NCBI GenBank assembly: GCA_026075535.2
Contig: AP026548.1
Coordinates: 1,364,001 to 1,428,000, forward strand
Reading direction: 5' to 3'
Length of the DNA: 64,000 nucleotides
DNA from: Tricholoma matsutake
Lineage: Eukaryota; Basidiomycota; Agaricomycetes; Agaricales; Tricholomataceae
Of this stretch, positions 24,509 to 34,712 are shown one piece after another. A model generated the notes under the pieces. That model saw only the letters and a program-made list of their open reading frames with translations, did not search any database and was not told where the DNA came from. Every line of letters begins with the position of its first letter. Position 1 is the first letter of the stretch. Position numbers and translations under genes: made by a program.

Positions 24509-24614
24509 GAATTATTATCTGCCAATATAAAAGTGTATTTATACCCTCAAACTCAAACTTAGGTATTTCTCTCTCGAAGCTCACAATTAAGATCAAATAA
24601 AATTTATTAACTAC

Positions 24615-24868
24615 ATCCCTCGCATTGGACGCGAGGGATACACCATTAATTACATAAAAAAAACCTCCCCCACACAAGGTGCGAGGAGGAGTCCTACAAA
24701 TATATACATATAAAACCAATCTCCCCTCGCGTTGAACATGAGGGGAGCACTACAATTATAAAGAAAAAGAAAGAAAAACCCCTCACCCACATAAAACGTG
24801 GGTGAGGGGGAAGGTATTACCATAAATTAAAAATGAAAAAAACTGCCCCACGCAAAATGCGGGGGCAG
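24615..24868. repeat. Array of five hairpins with different, self-complementary stems
   Basis: Stems are at 24615-24639 (ATCCCTCGC, perfect 9 bp), about 24664-24690 (CCTCC, imperfect), about 24721-24747 (CTCCCCTC, 8 bp), 24779-24809 (CCCCTCACCCAC, perfect 12 bp) and about 24843-24868 (CTGCCCC...GGGGCAG). Loops are 5-7 nt or longer and AC-rich. The A-rich spacers give a period of about 51-64 bp. Confidence 0.8.
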
Positions 24869-25330
24869 CCTGGTGAGTCGTGCCTGTCGTCCTGTCCCCG
24901 GCATCCTGGGTGCCGGGCCTTCGTTGTTGCTGTCCTCGTTGTTGCCGTCCTGGGTGTCATTTCTGTGCTGCTCCTGGTTGCCATGCCCTTCCTGGTTGCC
25001 GTGCCCTTCCTGGTCATTGTTGCCATCCTGGCCATCTCCCGCTGTGTGGTGGTGGCCATCATCGCCATTCCACCCGCAATCCACCCCATGAGCAGTGGCT
25101 CATGGGGCTGGAGGTGGGTGGTGTGTCATTGGCCCTGTTGTCGTTGTCCATCGTGGTTGGTGGCCACGCTTTGCGTTCTCAGGGTTCTGGTGCTGGTAGG
25201 CAGTTCTGGTGCTGGTAGGCGGTGGCGTTGTTGTTGTTGTCGACTGCACACACTCACGATCCACCTTATGAGCAGAGGCTTGCAGGCATGGGGTGGGTGT
25301 GTTGGGTTGTCTCATGTCCAGCCATCGTTG

Positions 25331-25885
25331 CCAGTAGAGTAGAACCTATAAAACAAAAGAAACAAGTTACTTAGTTTATAAAAACAAAAATCAAACAAAA
25401 AAAAAATTATGTAGGGCCCAAACGACGTGATCTGTGTTGTTTGGGCCCATGTTCCATCCAGTTGGCTCATTTGCCATTGTTACCAGTAGAGTAGAACCTA
25501 TAAAACAAAAGAAATGAGTTAGTTAGTTTATAAAAAAAAAAAGCAAACAAAAAAAAACTTACTTAGGGCCCAAACGATGCAATCTGCATCATTTGGGCCT
25601 GTGTTCTGTCCAATCACGTCATTTGGGCCCATGTTCCATCTGGCAGTAGAGTAGAACCTATAAAACAAAAGAAACAAGTTAGTTAGTTTATAAAAACAAA
25701 AAGCAAACAAAAAAAAACTTACTCAGGGCCCAAACGACATGATCTGCATCGTTTGGGCCTGCGTTCTGTCCAATCACATCGTTTGCGCCCCTGTTCTGTC
25801 TGGGAACCTATAAAACAAATGAAACAAGTTAGTTAGTATAAAAAAAACAAAGAGCAAATGAAAAAAAAAAAACATACTTAGGCCC
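25331..25885 (-). repeat. Four tandem modules, each a palindrome plus an intron-like segment
   Basis: The period is about 150-160 bp. On the minus strand each unit has a palindrome around GGCCCAAACGA...TCGTTTGGGCC. A donor follows (GTAAGT in two units, GTATGT in one, decayed in the first), then a T-rich stretch, the branch-like ACTAACTAACT, and the acceptor TTTTATAG followed by GTTCTACTCTACTG. The predicted intron is about 65-75 nt. Confidence 0.75.
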
Positions 25886-26159
25886 CAAATGATGTGATCT
25901 GCATTGTTTGGGCCTGCATTCCATCCAGTCAGCTTGTTTTCAGGTGGTGGTGATGGCGGCATGGGCATGGGAGTGGTGGCAGTGGGTGTCCACACAGTGG
26001 TGGTGGTGGTAGAGTGGAGAGGAGGGAGAGGCGGCAGCATCATCGAGACTGGTGGTGATGGTTGATGAGCTGGCAGTGTTGATGACGTGGCTGTGTGCTT
26101 TGTCACGCACAGCCACCCCAATGGTACCTAGAGCAGTTAGTGGATATACATTGTAAATC

Positions 26160-26228
26160 TATGTGGTGTAGTGGTTATATTGGCTGTGCTATGATGTTGT
26201 TATCTAATGCCAAGGGTTCAATTCTGGC
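26160..26228 (+). promoter_or_regulatory. tRNA-like segment (element X1, right)
   Basis: A box TGGTGTAGTGGTTA and B box GGGTTCAATTC are about 40 nt apart. It points to the right terminus and is homologous to the reversed segment at 28642-28708. Confidence 0.65.
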
Positions 26229-26542
26229 TCATAACATTTATTTTATTACTTAGTAGTAATAAAGACTCCTGGTTAAATCCCAGTGGAGTCCCAGTGGATT
26301 CCTGGTAGAGTCCTGGTAGTCCTGGTAGAGTCCTGGTGGATTCCTGGTACCAGAGTCCTGGGGAATTCCAGGAATTCCTCCTGGAACAGTGTAATTTACC
26401 AGGAATCAACCAGGAATCCCCCTGGAATGGGAAGAGCCAGGAATATATACTTGAGTCACAAATGGCTGGAACATTGGTTCCCAATAATCCTCCAGGATTT
26501 CTCCAGGAATACGTGGGGGAGGATGAAGACCTCTGCCGTTGC

Positions 26543-27065
26543 CAGGATGGATGTCACCAGTGTGTTGTTGTCATATTCGCTGGTGGCTGTGCTGGTGGTG
26601 AGGGTGATTGTGTCGGCGATGTGTGTGGCTGTGTCAGTGCTGTGGGAGTGTGTGTTGGTGGTGTAGGGTGGCTGTAACACAGACATTGGTATATCTGGTG
26701 TTGGTGAGTTGTTTATGTGCCATAGGTGGCTGTGCCGGCAGCGAGGGTGGTTGTGTTGGTAATGTGTGTGGCTGTGCCGGTGCCATGGAAGTGTGTAACA
26801 GTGGCATAGGTAAATTAATGTAACCCAGACATTGGTATGTCTGGTGTTGGTGAGTTGTTTGTGCACTGTAGGTGGCTGTGTCAGCAACGAGGGTGGTTGT
26901 GTTGGTGGCGAGGATGGTTGTGTTGGCGGCGAGGGTAGTTGTGTTGGTGGTGAGGGTGGTTGTGTCGGCAATGTGTGTGGTGTGCCGGTGCTGTGGAAGT
27001 ATGTAACGGTGCCATAGGTAAATTAACTTGTCGTAATATCATGAGTCTGTGGGGCCAGACTTACA
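26543..27065 (-). repeat. 5' LTR of gypsy A, proximal piece, with an expanded short repeat
   Basis: Homologous to 18530-19036. Near 26870-26970 it carries extra copies of a 24-27-bp unit around GGTGGTTGTGTTGGTGGCGA that the 3' LTR lacks, so the array changed length after insertion. It ends at the duplication CATAC. Confidence 0.85.
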
Positions 27066-28641
27066 CATACCAACTTTCTGTTTACTCGTCTGTTCTCTGA
27101 GTGTACAAAAGTACAGGAGTACTGTTGTTCCCCTTTTTTTTAAACAAAGGTTTGGACAATGCATGGATAGACACCAACCATGCCCCGGCTGTCTGGAAAC
27201 AAAATCAAACCCATCAACAACTCCTGATAATGCCACAATAATTCCCTGTTCAGAAAGGAATTACACCCCTCAGAAAGAACCACCACTATGCTGATGCCCC
27301 GATGTCATTCACATGTACCCTTATCATCTCCAACGAAGCCTTATTGTGCCCCAAACTGCTGTCGGTTACAGAACTAAAAAGCCCCAAGACCAGCAAGATG
27401 CCAGAAAATTCCCTGTTTTTTACACAACCACCACCCTGTCTCAACAACCGTCATCAGCTGTACTGCTCACCACCCAGCACTGTGCTCATAAAATCGCCCA
27501 GGCCACTGTTATGCCAGACTCTTCACCTCTGAGTTTTCCACCTACCTCCCTGAACGAACACACCAGACCATTCCCCAGACCATTCCCCAGCTGCACACCC
27601 AGAAATGCATTACATCATCAGACTCAGATTCAGATGACACCTTAAATGCCACACCCATGTCCCCTCTTGTTGACCCCTTATATGCGCTGGCTGAAGTACG
27701 ACAAGTGTCTCCCTCTGCCCCACTGATCCTTTCCACTAGTCTTTTGACATTACCCATCATTTGGCAATTTGAAAATGCTTGCTGCAGGTATTTCTCCATG
27801 AAAGACGTGGATGCCAATGACCACATTAGCAACATCATCTATAACTTTGAGTCAGCTGCCATACAGTCTTGGGTTATAGCTGAAGAAGATGCACGCCTGG
27901 AACTCTCATTCGCTGATTTCATGGTGACGTTCAAGAAGAAGTTCTTACCCCGCACTTGGGAGGACAACCTTGTTCAGGATCAAATCTCAGTACTACATCC
28001 TGGACAACTGTTTATGCCTCCTTCCCTGTCTATCTGAAGGATTGAAGCGGCTGTACAAAGCGAACAATGGCACAGTGCCAGGTGCTATGCAGGGCACTCT
28101 TGACACACTCACAGATTTTGATGAATGGTTGGAATGTGTCCAGCTCCTTGAAGTAGACCTGTGGATCAAACTGGGTGGCACGCACCACAAAAGTTGGCGG
28201 GGGCATGCTACATGACTCCACCACTGCCAACATTCCTATGACCTCCAACCAACCAACTATCGCTACGGAGAATGAGAACCTCCTGCGTCTCCACCTTGAG
28301 GTCTTTACTGTGCCCCATGTATTCCAAGCCAGTCCACGCAGAATTTGGTGGACTCTGCACAGACTAGCTCAGACTCCACACAGACTAGCTCAGACTGGAC
28401 CCCTTCATTTGGCTCAAATGTCCTGTATATTGCTCAGACTCCTAGAGAGTCCACACAGACTTTTGTGGAGTCCGAGCTATTTTGGACTTTTACTTGGAGT
28501 GCACACGGACTTTGTCTGAGCAACATCAATTTACTCGGACTCGGACAGACTCAGACAGATACATGTCCGAGTCGAGTCCAAGTCGAGTCCATGGATGCAC
28601 AACAGAGGCTTAGCTGACTACAGAAAAATTATGTATTAAAG

Positions 28642-28708
28642 TAGAATTGAACCCCAAGCCTTGTGGCCAAGCATAAATAGCACAGTTAACCACTACACCA
28701 CAGAGCTG
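28642..28708 (-). promoter_or_regulatory. tRNA-like segment (element X2, left)
   Basis: On the minus strand the A box TGGTGTAGTGGTTAA is followed by the B box GGGTTCAATTC, pointing to the left terminus. Confidence 0.65.
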
Positions 28709-29799
28709 TTGTCAGTAAGTACAAACAATTGCATTATCTAACCGTGTTTAAATCATGTCACTCACGTGCATGTTCAAGACGCATCAACAATCATTGTTGA
28801 TGTTGATCACCACCATCACTCTTGACGCCGCTGCCTCCCACCTCCCTCTACCACCACCACCACCCAGTCAGCCCCTGCCTCTGATGCCTCTTGCACCAAC
28901 AGCAACAAACAGCAAACTAGCTGAGCCAATGCAACAGGGCCCAATGAGCTGAGCTGACACAACAGGCCCAAATGACGATAATCATTGTTTGTGCCCCTAG
29001 TAAGTGTTTTTTTTTGCTTTTTGTTTTATCAATCAACTAATTGTATTTTATTGCTTTTTAGGTTGTATGCTACTGGGGATGACCTGCCACAATAAAAAAC
29101 GTGCAACCCATGCCCACGCCCACCAGATCCCCTCCTCCCCATTCAAATGGGATGTGAGGCTGTTGACACAGGCTAGGAGGGTGCCCAGGGATGCCAGGAG
29201 ACCCCAGAAGGGGGATACCTGCCTAGTAAGCACCCACCAACCTCTGTAATTGTGGCACTGATGTGCCCAAACCCCCCCCCCCCCCCAAAAAAAAAAATAC
29301 AGAAACCCAAACAGGGGATGATGACGACAAATGATGACAAGCCACCCACCCCCAGCCTCACGAGCAACTGCTCATGGGGTGGAACATGGGTGGAACAATG
29401 CCCAGATGCAGGGAAAGGAGACAACAACAATGCACCACCCACCCCCAGCCTCACGAGCAACTGCTCATGGGGTGGATCGCAGGTAGAATGACAACGACGA
29501 CAAGCCACCTGCCTCCAGCCTCACAAGCAACTGCTTGTGGGGTCATGGGGTGGGTTTTTTTTTCTTCTTTTTCTTTTAGCCCTCCCCCACATTTCGGGGG
29601 AAGTTTTTTTTTTAAATCTATAGTTCATAATGTAGTTATTATTAGTTTTTTTTGTATTTCTTTGATTGTATTGTATACTCCCTCGCATTAGATGCAAGGG
29701 ATGCAGTTAATAAAATTTATTTGTTCAATTTTTGAAAGATAAATACTTGAGTTTGAGTTTGAGTGTCATAAATAAACTATGTATTACTAACAAATAATT

Positions 29800-29880
29800 C
29801 TCCTGTGGCTCAACTGGTTGATCACCTGTGTTTGGTTTGTTGTGTGATGACTTGGAGGTCTTGGGTTCAATCCTTGCTCT
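29800..29880 (+). promoter_or_regulatory. tRNA-like segment (element X2, right)
   Basis: A box TGGCTCAACTGG and B box GGGTTCAATCC are about 45 nt apart, pointing to the right terminus. Confidence 0.68.
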
Positions 29881-32800
29881 GCACACCTATATTTTTTAGG
29901 CACATCATGACTTTCATAAAGTCTGAAAAGCTTGGAACTCATAAGATATCAAATTGACCCAGATTCTGCATACAGACTAGCTTGGACTCCACACAGTCTG
30001 TGCAGAGTCTGCTAGGACATGTGGGGCACTGTAAATTACTGTCCACCTTGGCTGTTTCAAATGCAGAGTTTTCTATGTTGGGCATGTCGGCAGAAACTGT
30101 ACCAACCCTTGCCCTACACTTGAGGACTGCAAGAAAGTTACTGCTGCGAACGCCACCAAAGCAAAGATTGCTAACGAGAAGACCAAGAGTGGCACTACTG
30201 TTGTAGTGGCCATTTTTGAAGGGGGAGCTTCATTCAAGGATAGCAATAGCTTTGGGGAAGAGGATGCTGAGCTCATTGACACAAATGAAGCTGATGAGTA
30301 TGTACCCAATCCTCTCTCCCTCCCCCCTCACCTCCATTGGATGTGCTGCATTGATGCTCTGGCCACATGCGCACCCACTCCCATTGATGCACTTATTGAC
30401 CATGGGTGCACCCCAGTCTTGATTTCTAGTGAACTTGCAGATATCCTATGCCTCACACCTCACCCACTGTTCAAGCAACTTTCAGTCTCAGGTGCCTTTA
30501 CAAAAGAAGAAAGAAGTTCAGATTGTCCCCTGGTGTTAACTCATTACTGTAGAATAAACCTCCAATCTCCCGACTCTGTCTGGAAGTCTCGTGCAATCAA
30601 TGCTGTTATCTGTCCCAAGCTTCACACTGACCTTATATTAGGTCTGCATTTTTTAGTAAGGAATCACATTGTCGTGGATGCGTCTCTTTGTACAGCGGTT
30701 GTGAAAGAATCAAATTATGATCTATTAAATCCTCCTGATCCCAACATGTTCTGCCACCAACCAATCAAGTCTCCTAGTGAAAACAGAAGATCAAGGCTCA
30801 AGAAATCAAAACTGGACAGGCTACAGCATGAAGGTTTTGGACATTAGTACACATGGAATTGATGGCTCTATTTGATGAACAACTGGAACATTTTGACATG
30901 AGCTCCTTCACAACTGGCCCCCCTGATCTAATTGGCACAATCAAATCTTGAATCCAACAGCTTGCCAGCAAAGCCATGCTGCAGAAACTGGACAAGCAGT
31001 TCAAGTGTTCTTTTCAGGACTGTTTCCCATCAGATATACCCCATGTCAAAGATTTACCTTGCGACATCTTCCACAACATCGAGCTACTACCAGGTGCCCC
31101 TATCTCAGTCTCACGGTGTATGCTTGCCCAAGGAAGTATCGTGCAGGCTGGAAAACTTTAATTGACCAACATTTTGCAGCAGGAAGAATCCGACCTTCTT
31201 CTTCACCATATGCATCCCCTTCATTTATCATACCCAAGGCAGACCTGAATGTTCTTCCTTGCTGGGTGATTATTGTCTTTTGAACCACCTGGCAGTGCCA
31301 GACCACTACCCCCTACCTAGGATTGATGACATAATGGCAGACTGTGTGAAAGGCTGGATATGGGGGAAGATCAATATGACAAATTTGTTTTTCCAAATGC
31401 TCGTAAACCTGATCACATTAAGTATACAGCAACTTTGATGCCCTTTGGTCTCTGGGAGTGGGTTGTGATGCCAATGGGCATGCACCATTCCCCTGCAATG
31501 CACCAACATCAAGTGACACTCACACTGAAGGACCTCATTGGAAAAGTTTGTCATGTCTATCTTGACGATATCATAATCTGGTCCTCCTCCCTGGCAGAAC
31601 ACAAAACCAATGTGGCCCTGGTCCTCGACACCCTCCAAAAAGCAGAACTCTACTGTTTGCTCAAAATGTCCTCACTGTTTGCAACCGAGATCGACTTCTT
31701 AGGACACCACATTTCAGCAAGAGGAATAGGTAAAACATTGCGCCCACCACTGCAAAGCATGTACATCAGTTTTTGGGCCTGGTAAGATACATCAATGCCT
31801 TCCTGCCGACACTCGCAGAACATACCTCAGCTCTCACACTGCTCACACACAAGGAATGTAACACCACCTTCCCAAAATGGACAGTGGAACACCAACTGGC
31901 ATTTGACGCAATAAAATGCCTGGTTGTAAGTTGGGCCTGCCTCACAACAATTGACCATGAAAACCCTGGTGACAACATGATCTTCGTCACTTGCAATGCC
32001 AGCAAAAGAAGGACTGGGGCAGTACTCCCCTTTGGGACATGCTGGGAATCTGCATGCCCAGTGGCATTTGAAAGCAGACAATTAAACAGCACAGAATGTA
32101 ACTATCTGGTTCACGAGCAGGAAATGCTCGTAATCATGAGAGCACTGAAAAAAATGGAGAGTCAAGTTGCTGGGCACACACATACATATCTGAACGGATC
32201 ACAAGACACTACAAAATTTTGACATCCAGCATGACCTTTCACAATGGCAAGCATGCTGGATGGAATACCTGTCCCAATATGAGTACACAATCACTTACAT
32301 CAATGGCAACTGGAACACAGTGGCAGATGCCCTTTCATGGCTCCCCAACTCTATTGATGAGGTGTGCACCACAGTGGCTGCTGTTTTTTCAATCAGCAGT
32401 GATCCTAAAGTCATTGCATGGATAAAGAATGGGTATTGTGCAGACCCGTGGTGCAGGGGAATACTAGACAATATAAAATGCAGCATGCTTGACAGCAAGA
32501 TGAACATCAGTCTTCATCATGGCCTCCTGTTCATCGGAACATGCCTAATTATTCCCAAATACAAGAATCTGCAAGAGAACCTATTCCAGCTCACACATGA
32601 CAATCTTGGGTACTTCGGAAGTGAAAAGTCATATGCATCCCTACGCAATGACTTTTACTGGCCCAACATGTGCAAGAACCTCACACAGGGTTATGTACCA
32701 AGTTGCTCAGATTGTCAGCGCAACAAATTGAGGACATCAAAGACACCAAGCCCCTTACACCCATTACCTGTCCCAGACAGAAGATTCGACTCGGTGGCTA

Positions 32801-34119
32801 TTGATTTTGTGGGGCCGTTACCAAAGGACGAGGGATTCGATGCAATCATCACCATGACAGACCGACTAGGGGCAGATATCCAAATCGCGGCATGCCACTC
32901 AACAATCACAGCGGAAGACTTTGCATACTTGTTCTTTGACAGGTGGTACTGTGAAAATGGATGCCCGCTCAAAATTATTAGCGACCGCGACAAGGTTTTC
33001 GTCTCAAAATTCTGGCAAGTGTTGATGAAACTCACAGGAATCAACCACAAGTTATCAACCTAATACCACCCCCAAACAGATGGAGCTTCCGAATGATCCA
33101 ACAAGACTGTGATTCAATGTCTATGATTCCATGTGGAGTGAAGCAAGAGAGGCTGGGCAAAGGCATTACCTAAAGTCAGGTTTGACATAATGAACACAGT
33201 AAATGCATCCACCAGAGCATCCTCTTTCATACTAAAAATGGGACATTCACCTCGCCTCATTCCACCACTGGTTGACATTCCACCAGATTCCCCCAAGATG
33301 GACATACCCATCAGCACTGAAGCCACTGCAGCCAGAGCGTTCATTGAAGAAATGGAAGAACAAACAATGGCAGCACAGGACAACCTCCTGGCTGCCAAGC
33401 TTCACCAAGCTCATAACACCAACAAAGATCAAAGGCCTGAGCCTGTGTTCACAGTAGGTGACAAAGTCCTCCTCACAACAGGACATCACCAGCAAGAATA
33501 CATGCAAGCAAAGGATGGAAGAGTGGCCAAATTCATGCCATGCTTTGATGGCCCCTATGAGGTACTACAGGCTTCCTCCACTTACCGTCTCTGACTCCCT
33601 CCCTCATCAAAAGTGCATCCCACATTTCATGTTGCAGAACTATGGGAAAGTGTTGAAAATGATCCTGAAATGTTCCCAGGCCACATGCTCACCCCACCAA
33701 AATCAATAGTAACTTCAGAAGGGAGTACAGAATACTTCATAGAGAAGATCCTTGTGGCTTGAGCCATTTCAAAGCCACCTGAATACCTCAGGAACCACTT
33801 CTTCGATCACTTAGAGTTGGCAGGAGACCCCTTGGCTTTTGATGGGATCTAGCTCCTCAAATATTTTAGTGATTTTACATAATTTATTTCCCAAGATAGC
33901 AAAAAACGCGGCTCGAGCCATGGCAACACTACACTAAATATCCTGCCAGGATATCTTGATGATTCCATATTTCACACACCAATTGGATTTGATCATTCAA
34001 TAAAAGTATGAGAATGACAAAAATACAAGAGGTATATCTTGATGATGCCTTAATGGCTTTACTTGATCATTCAAAGAGAGTGCAAGAATGTCAAGAAAAA
34101 GCATGTGAAACTCAGATTA

Positions 34120-34504
34120 AAAAATCTGGTCAAAATTGTATGTACCATCACTATGTTTTATATACAGTGTGTCATATGACTATGCAAGGGTGATTTTCAA
34201 ACTTGGCTGAAAATTGCAGTCAGAATGGTATATAACATCACTATGTTCCATATATGGTAGGTCACATGACTATGCAAGGGTGATTTTCAAACTCAGCTAA
34301 AAATTGCGGTCAGAATGGTATATAACATCACCATGTTCTATATATGGTAGGTCACATGATCAGACAGATATCATTTTCAAACTCAGCATAAAAATCCGGT
34401 CAGAATGGTATATAACATCACTATGTTCTATATATAGGTCACATCATACAGATGTCATTTTCAAACTCAGCATGAAAATCCGGTTATAACATCACTTTGT
34501 GAGG
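34120..34504 (+). repeat. Tandem repeat, about 90-bp unit, 4.3 copies
   Basis: Units begin near 34120, 34210, 34299, 34389 and 34474 (partial). Shared blocks are GGTATATAACATCACTATGTT, GGTCACATGA and ATTTTCAAACTCAGC. The units diverge by 10-20 percent by eye. They lie between the decayed gypsy B and the next element end and encode nothing recognisable. Confidence 0.85.
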
Positions 34505-34544
34505 GACTGTGAACTAAATTTAATCACTAAGTCACCTGCAAGCT

Positions 34545-34706
34545 AGGACTTTGCTCAGACTCTGCTCAGATTTTGATCCGACTTTTGTCTTTACAACTCT
34601 GAAAAAAAATTTACTAGGACTCTGCTCAGACTCTGGTAGGATTCTGCTCGGAGTCCACAGACAGCTAGGAGTCCATGCGGATTACGTGGGGGACAGTAAA
34701 GTACTG
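34545..34706. mobile_element. Family X element 4, one end only
   Basis: Subterminal GACTCTGCTCAGA repeats lead to the terminus TACGTGGGGGACAGTAAAGTACTG, the same layout as the right end of element X2. The opposite end was not found, so this is a relic. Confidence 0.6.
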
Positions 34707-34712
34707 TCATTC

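Larger units (their letters stand above)
24219..26533. mobile_element. Family X element 1, 2.3-kb non-coding element with TIRs
   Basis: It is flanked by TTCCATTGC (24210-24218) and TGCCGTTGC (26534-26542). The unsplit LTR at 18525 reads TGCCATTGC, so each copy of the 9-bp duplication has one later change. The left end is TGAACTTTACACTCCCCCAC; the right end, inverted, is GAGGTCTTCATCCTCCCCCAC. Inward of each end come minisatellites built on AGTCCTGGTAG and AATCCAGTGGGACT, then a tRNA-like segment pointing outward. The middle holds five hairpins (24615-24868), Ser/Pro-type GC-rich DNA and four tandem intron-like modules (25331-25885). No transposase, RT or integrase frame is present. Confidence 0.85.
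13289..27065 (-). mobile_element. Ty3/gypsy chromovirus A, complete but dead, with two nested DNA transposons
   Basis: The 5-bp duplication CATAC lies at both outer borders (13284-13288 and 27066-27070). The LTR starts TGTAAGTCTGG on the minus strand and ends ...TTCCA. A purine tract lies next to the 3' LTR. Without the two nested elements each LTR is about 0.86 kb. The 3' LTR is split at 13503-18386 by a Mutator-like element and the 5' LTR at 24219-26533 by a family X element. The internal part (19050-23877) encodes gag, protease, RT, RNase H, integrase and a chromodomain on the minus strand, with many stop codons. It was inserted into element X3 or DNA next to it. Confidence 0.9.
28299..30041. 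mobile_element. Family X element 2, 1.7 kb
   Basis: It is flanked by exact TCCACCTTG on both sides (28290-28298 and 30042-30050), a 9-bp duplication. The left end is AGGTCTTTACTGTGCCCCAT; the right end, inverted, is CAGTAATTTACAGTGCCCCA. Subterminal repeats are built on GACTCTGCACAGACTAGCTC. tRNA-like segments point outward at 28642-28708 and 29800-29880. Inside are a palindrome plus intron-like unit (about 28955-29062, donor GTAAGT, acceptor TTTTTAG), the GAGCAACTGCTCATGGGGTGG motif three times, and two hairpins (about 29580-29602 and 29681-29703). Relative to element X1 it lies in the opposite orientation. Confidence 0.88.
27309..33800 (+). pseudogene. Ty3/gypsy element B, decayed gag-pol
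   Basis: Plus-strand relative of gypsy A. Gag (27309-28298) has YNFESAAIQSWVIAEEDARL and is split inside its zinc knuckle by element X2. The rest of the knuckle starts at 30051. Protease has LIDHGCTPVLIS near 30390. RT (30930-31780) has GRIRPSSSPYASP and VYLDDIIIWSS. RNase H lies at 31780-32330. Integrase (32560-33590) has LTHDNLGYFG...CSDCQRNK, AIDFVGPLP and ISDRDKVF; the last motif reads TDGASE followed by TGA. A chromodomain start, TEYFIEKILVA, is near 33730, then a stop. No LTRs were identified. Confidence 0.83.

Noticed and set aside
24615..24868. A CRISPR array
   Set aside because: The repeated units are hairpins with different stems and A-rich spacers, in a eukaryotic transposon; there is no constant repeat.
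24833..25342. 169-codon frame rich in Val, Leu and Cys that looks membrane-like
   Set aside because: It follows GTTGCTGTCC-type repeats, lies in element X1, and has no equivalent frame in element X2 or X3.
24219..26533. Helitron
   Set aside because: Hairpins near an end suggested it, but clear 9-bp duplications and inverted termini rule out Helitron-type insertion.
29270..29299. C-run followed by A-run (about 17 C and 11 A), like a polypurine tract or G-quadruplex
   Set aside because: It lies inside element X2 with no LTR start next to it; homopolymer runs are also prone to sequencing error.
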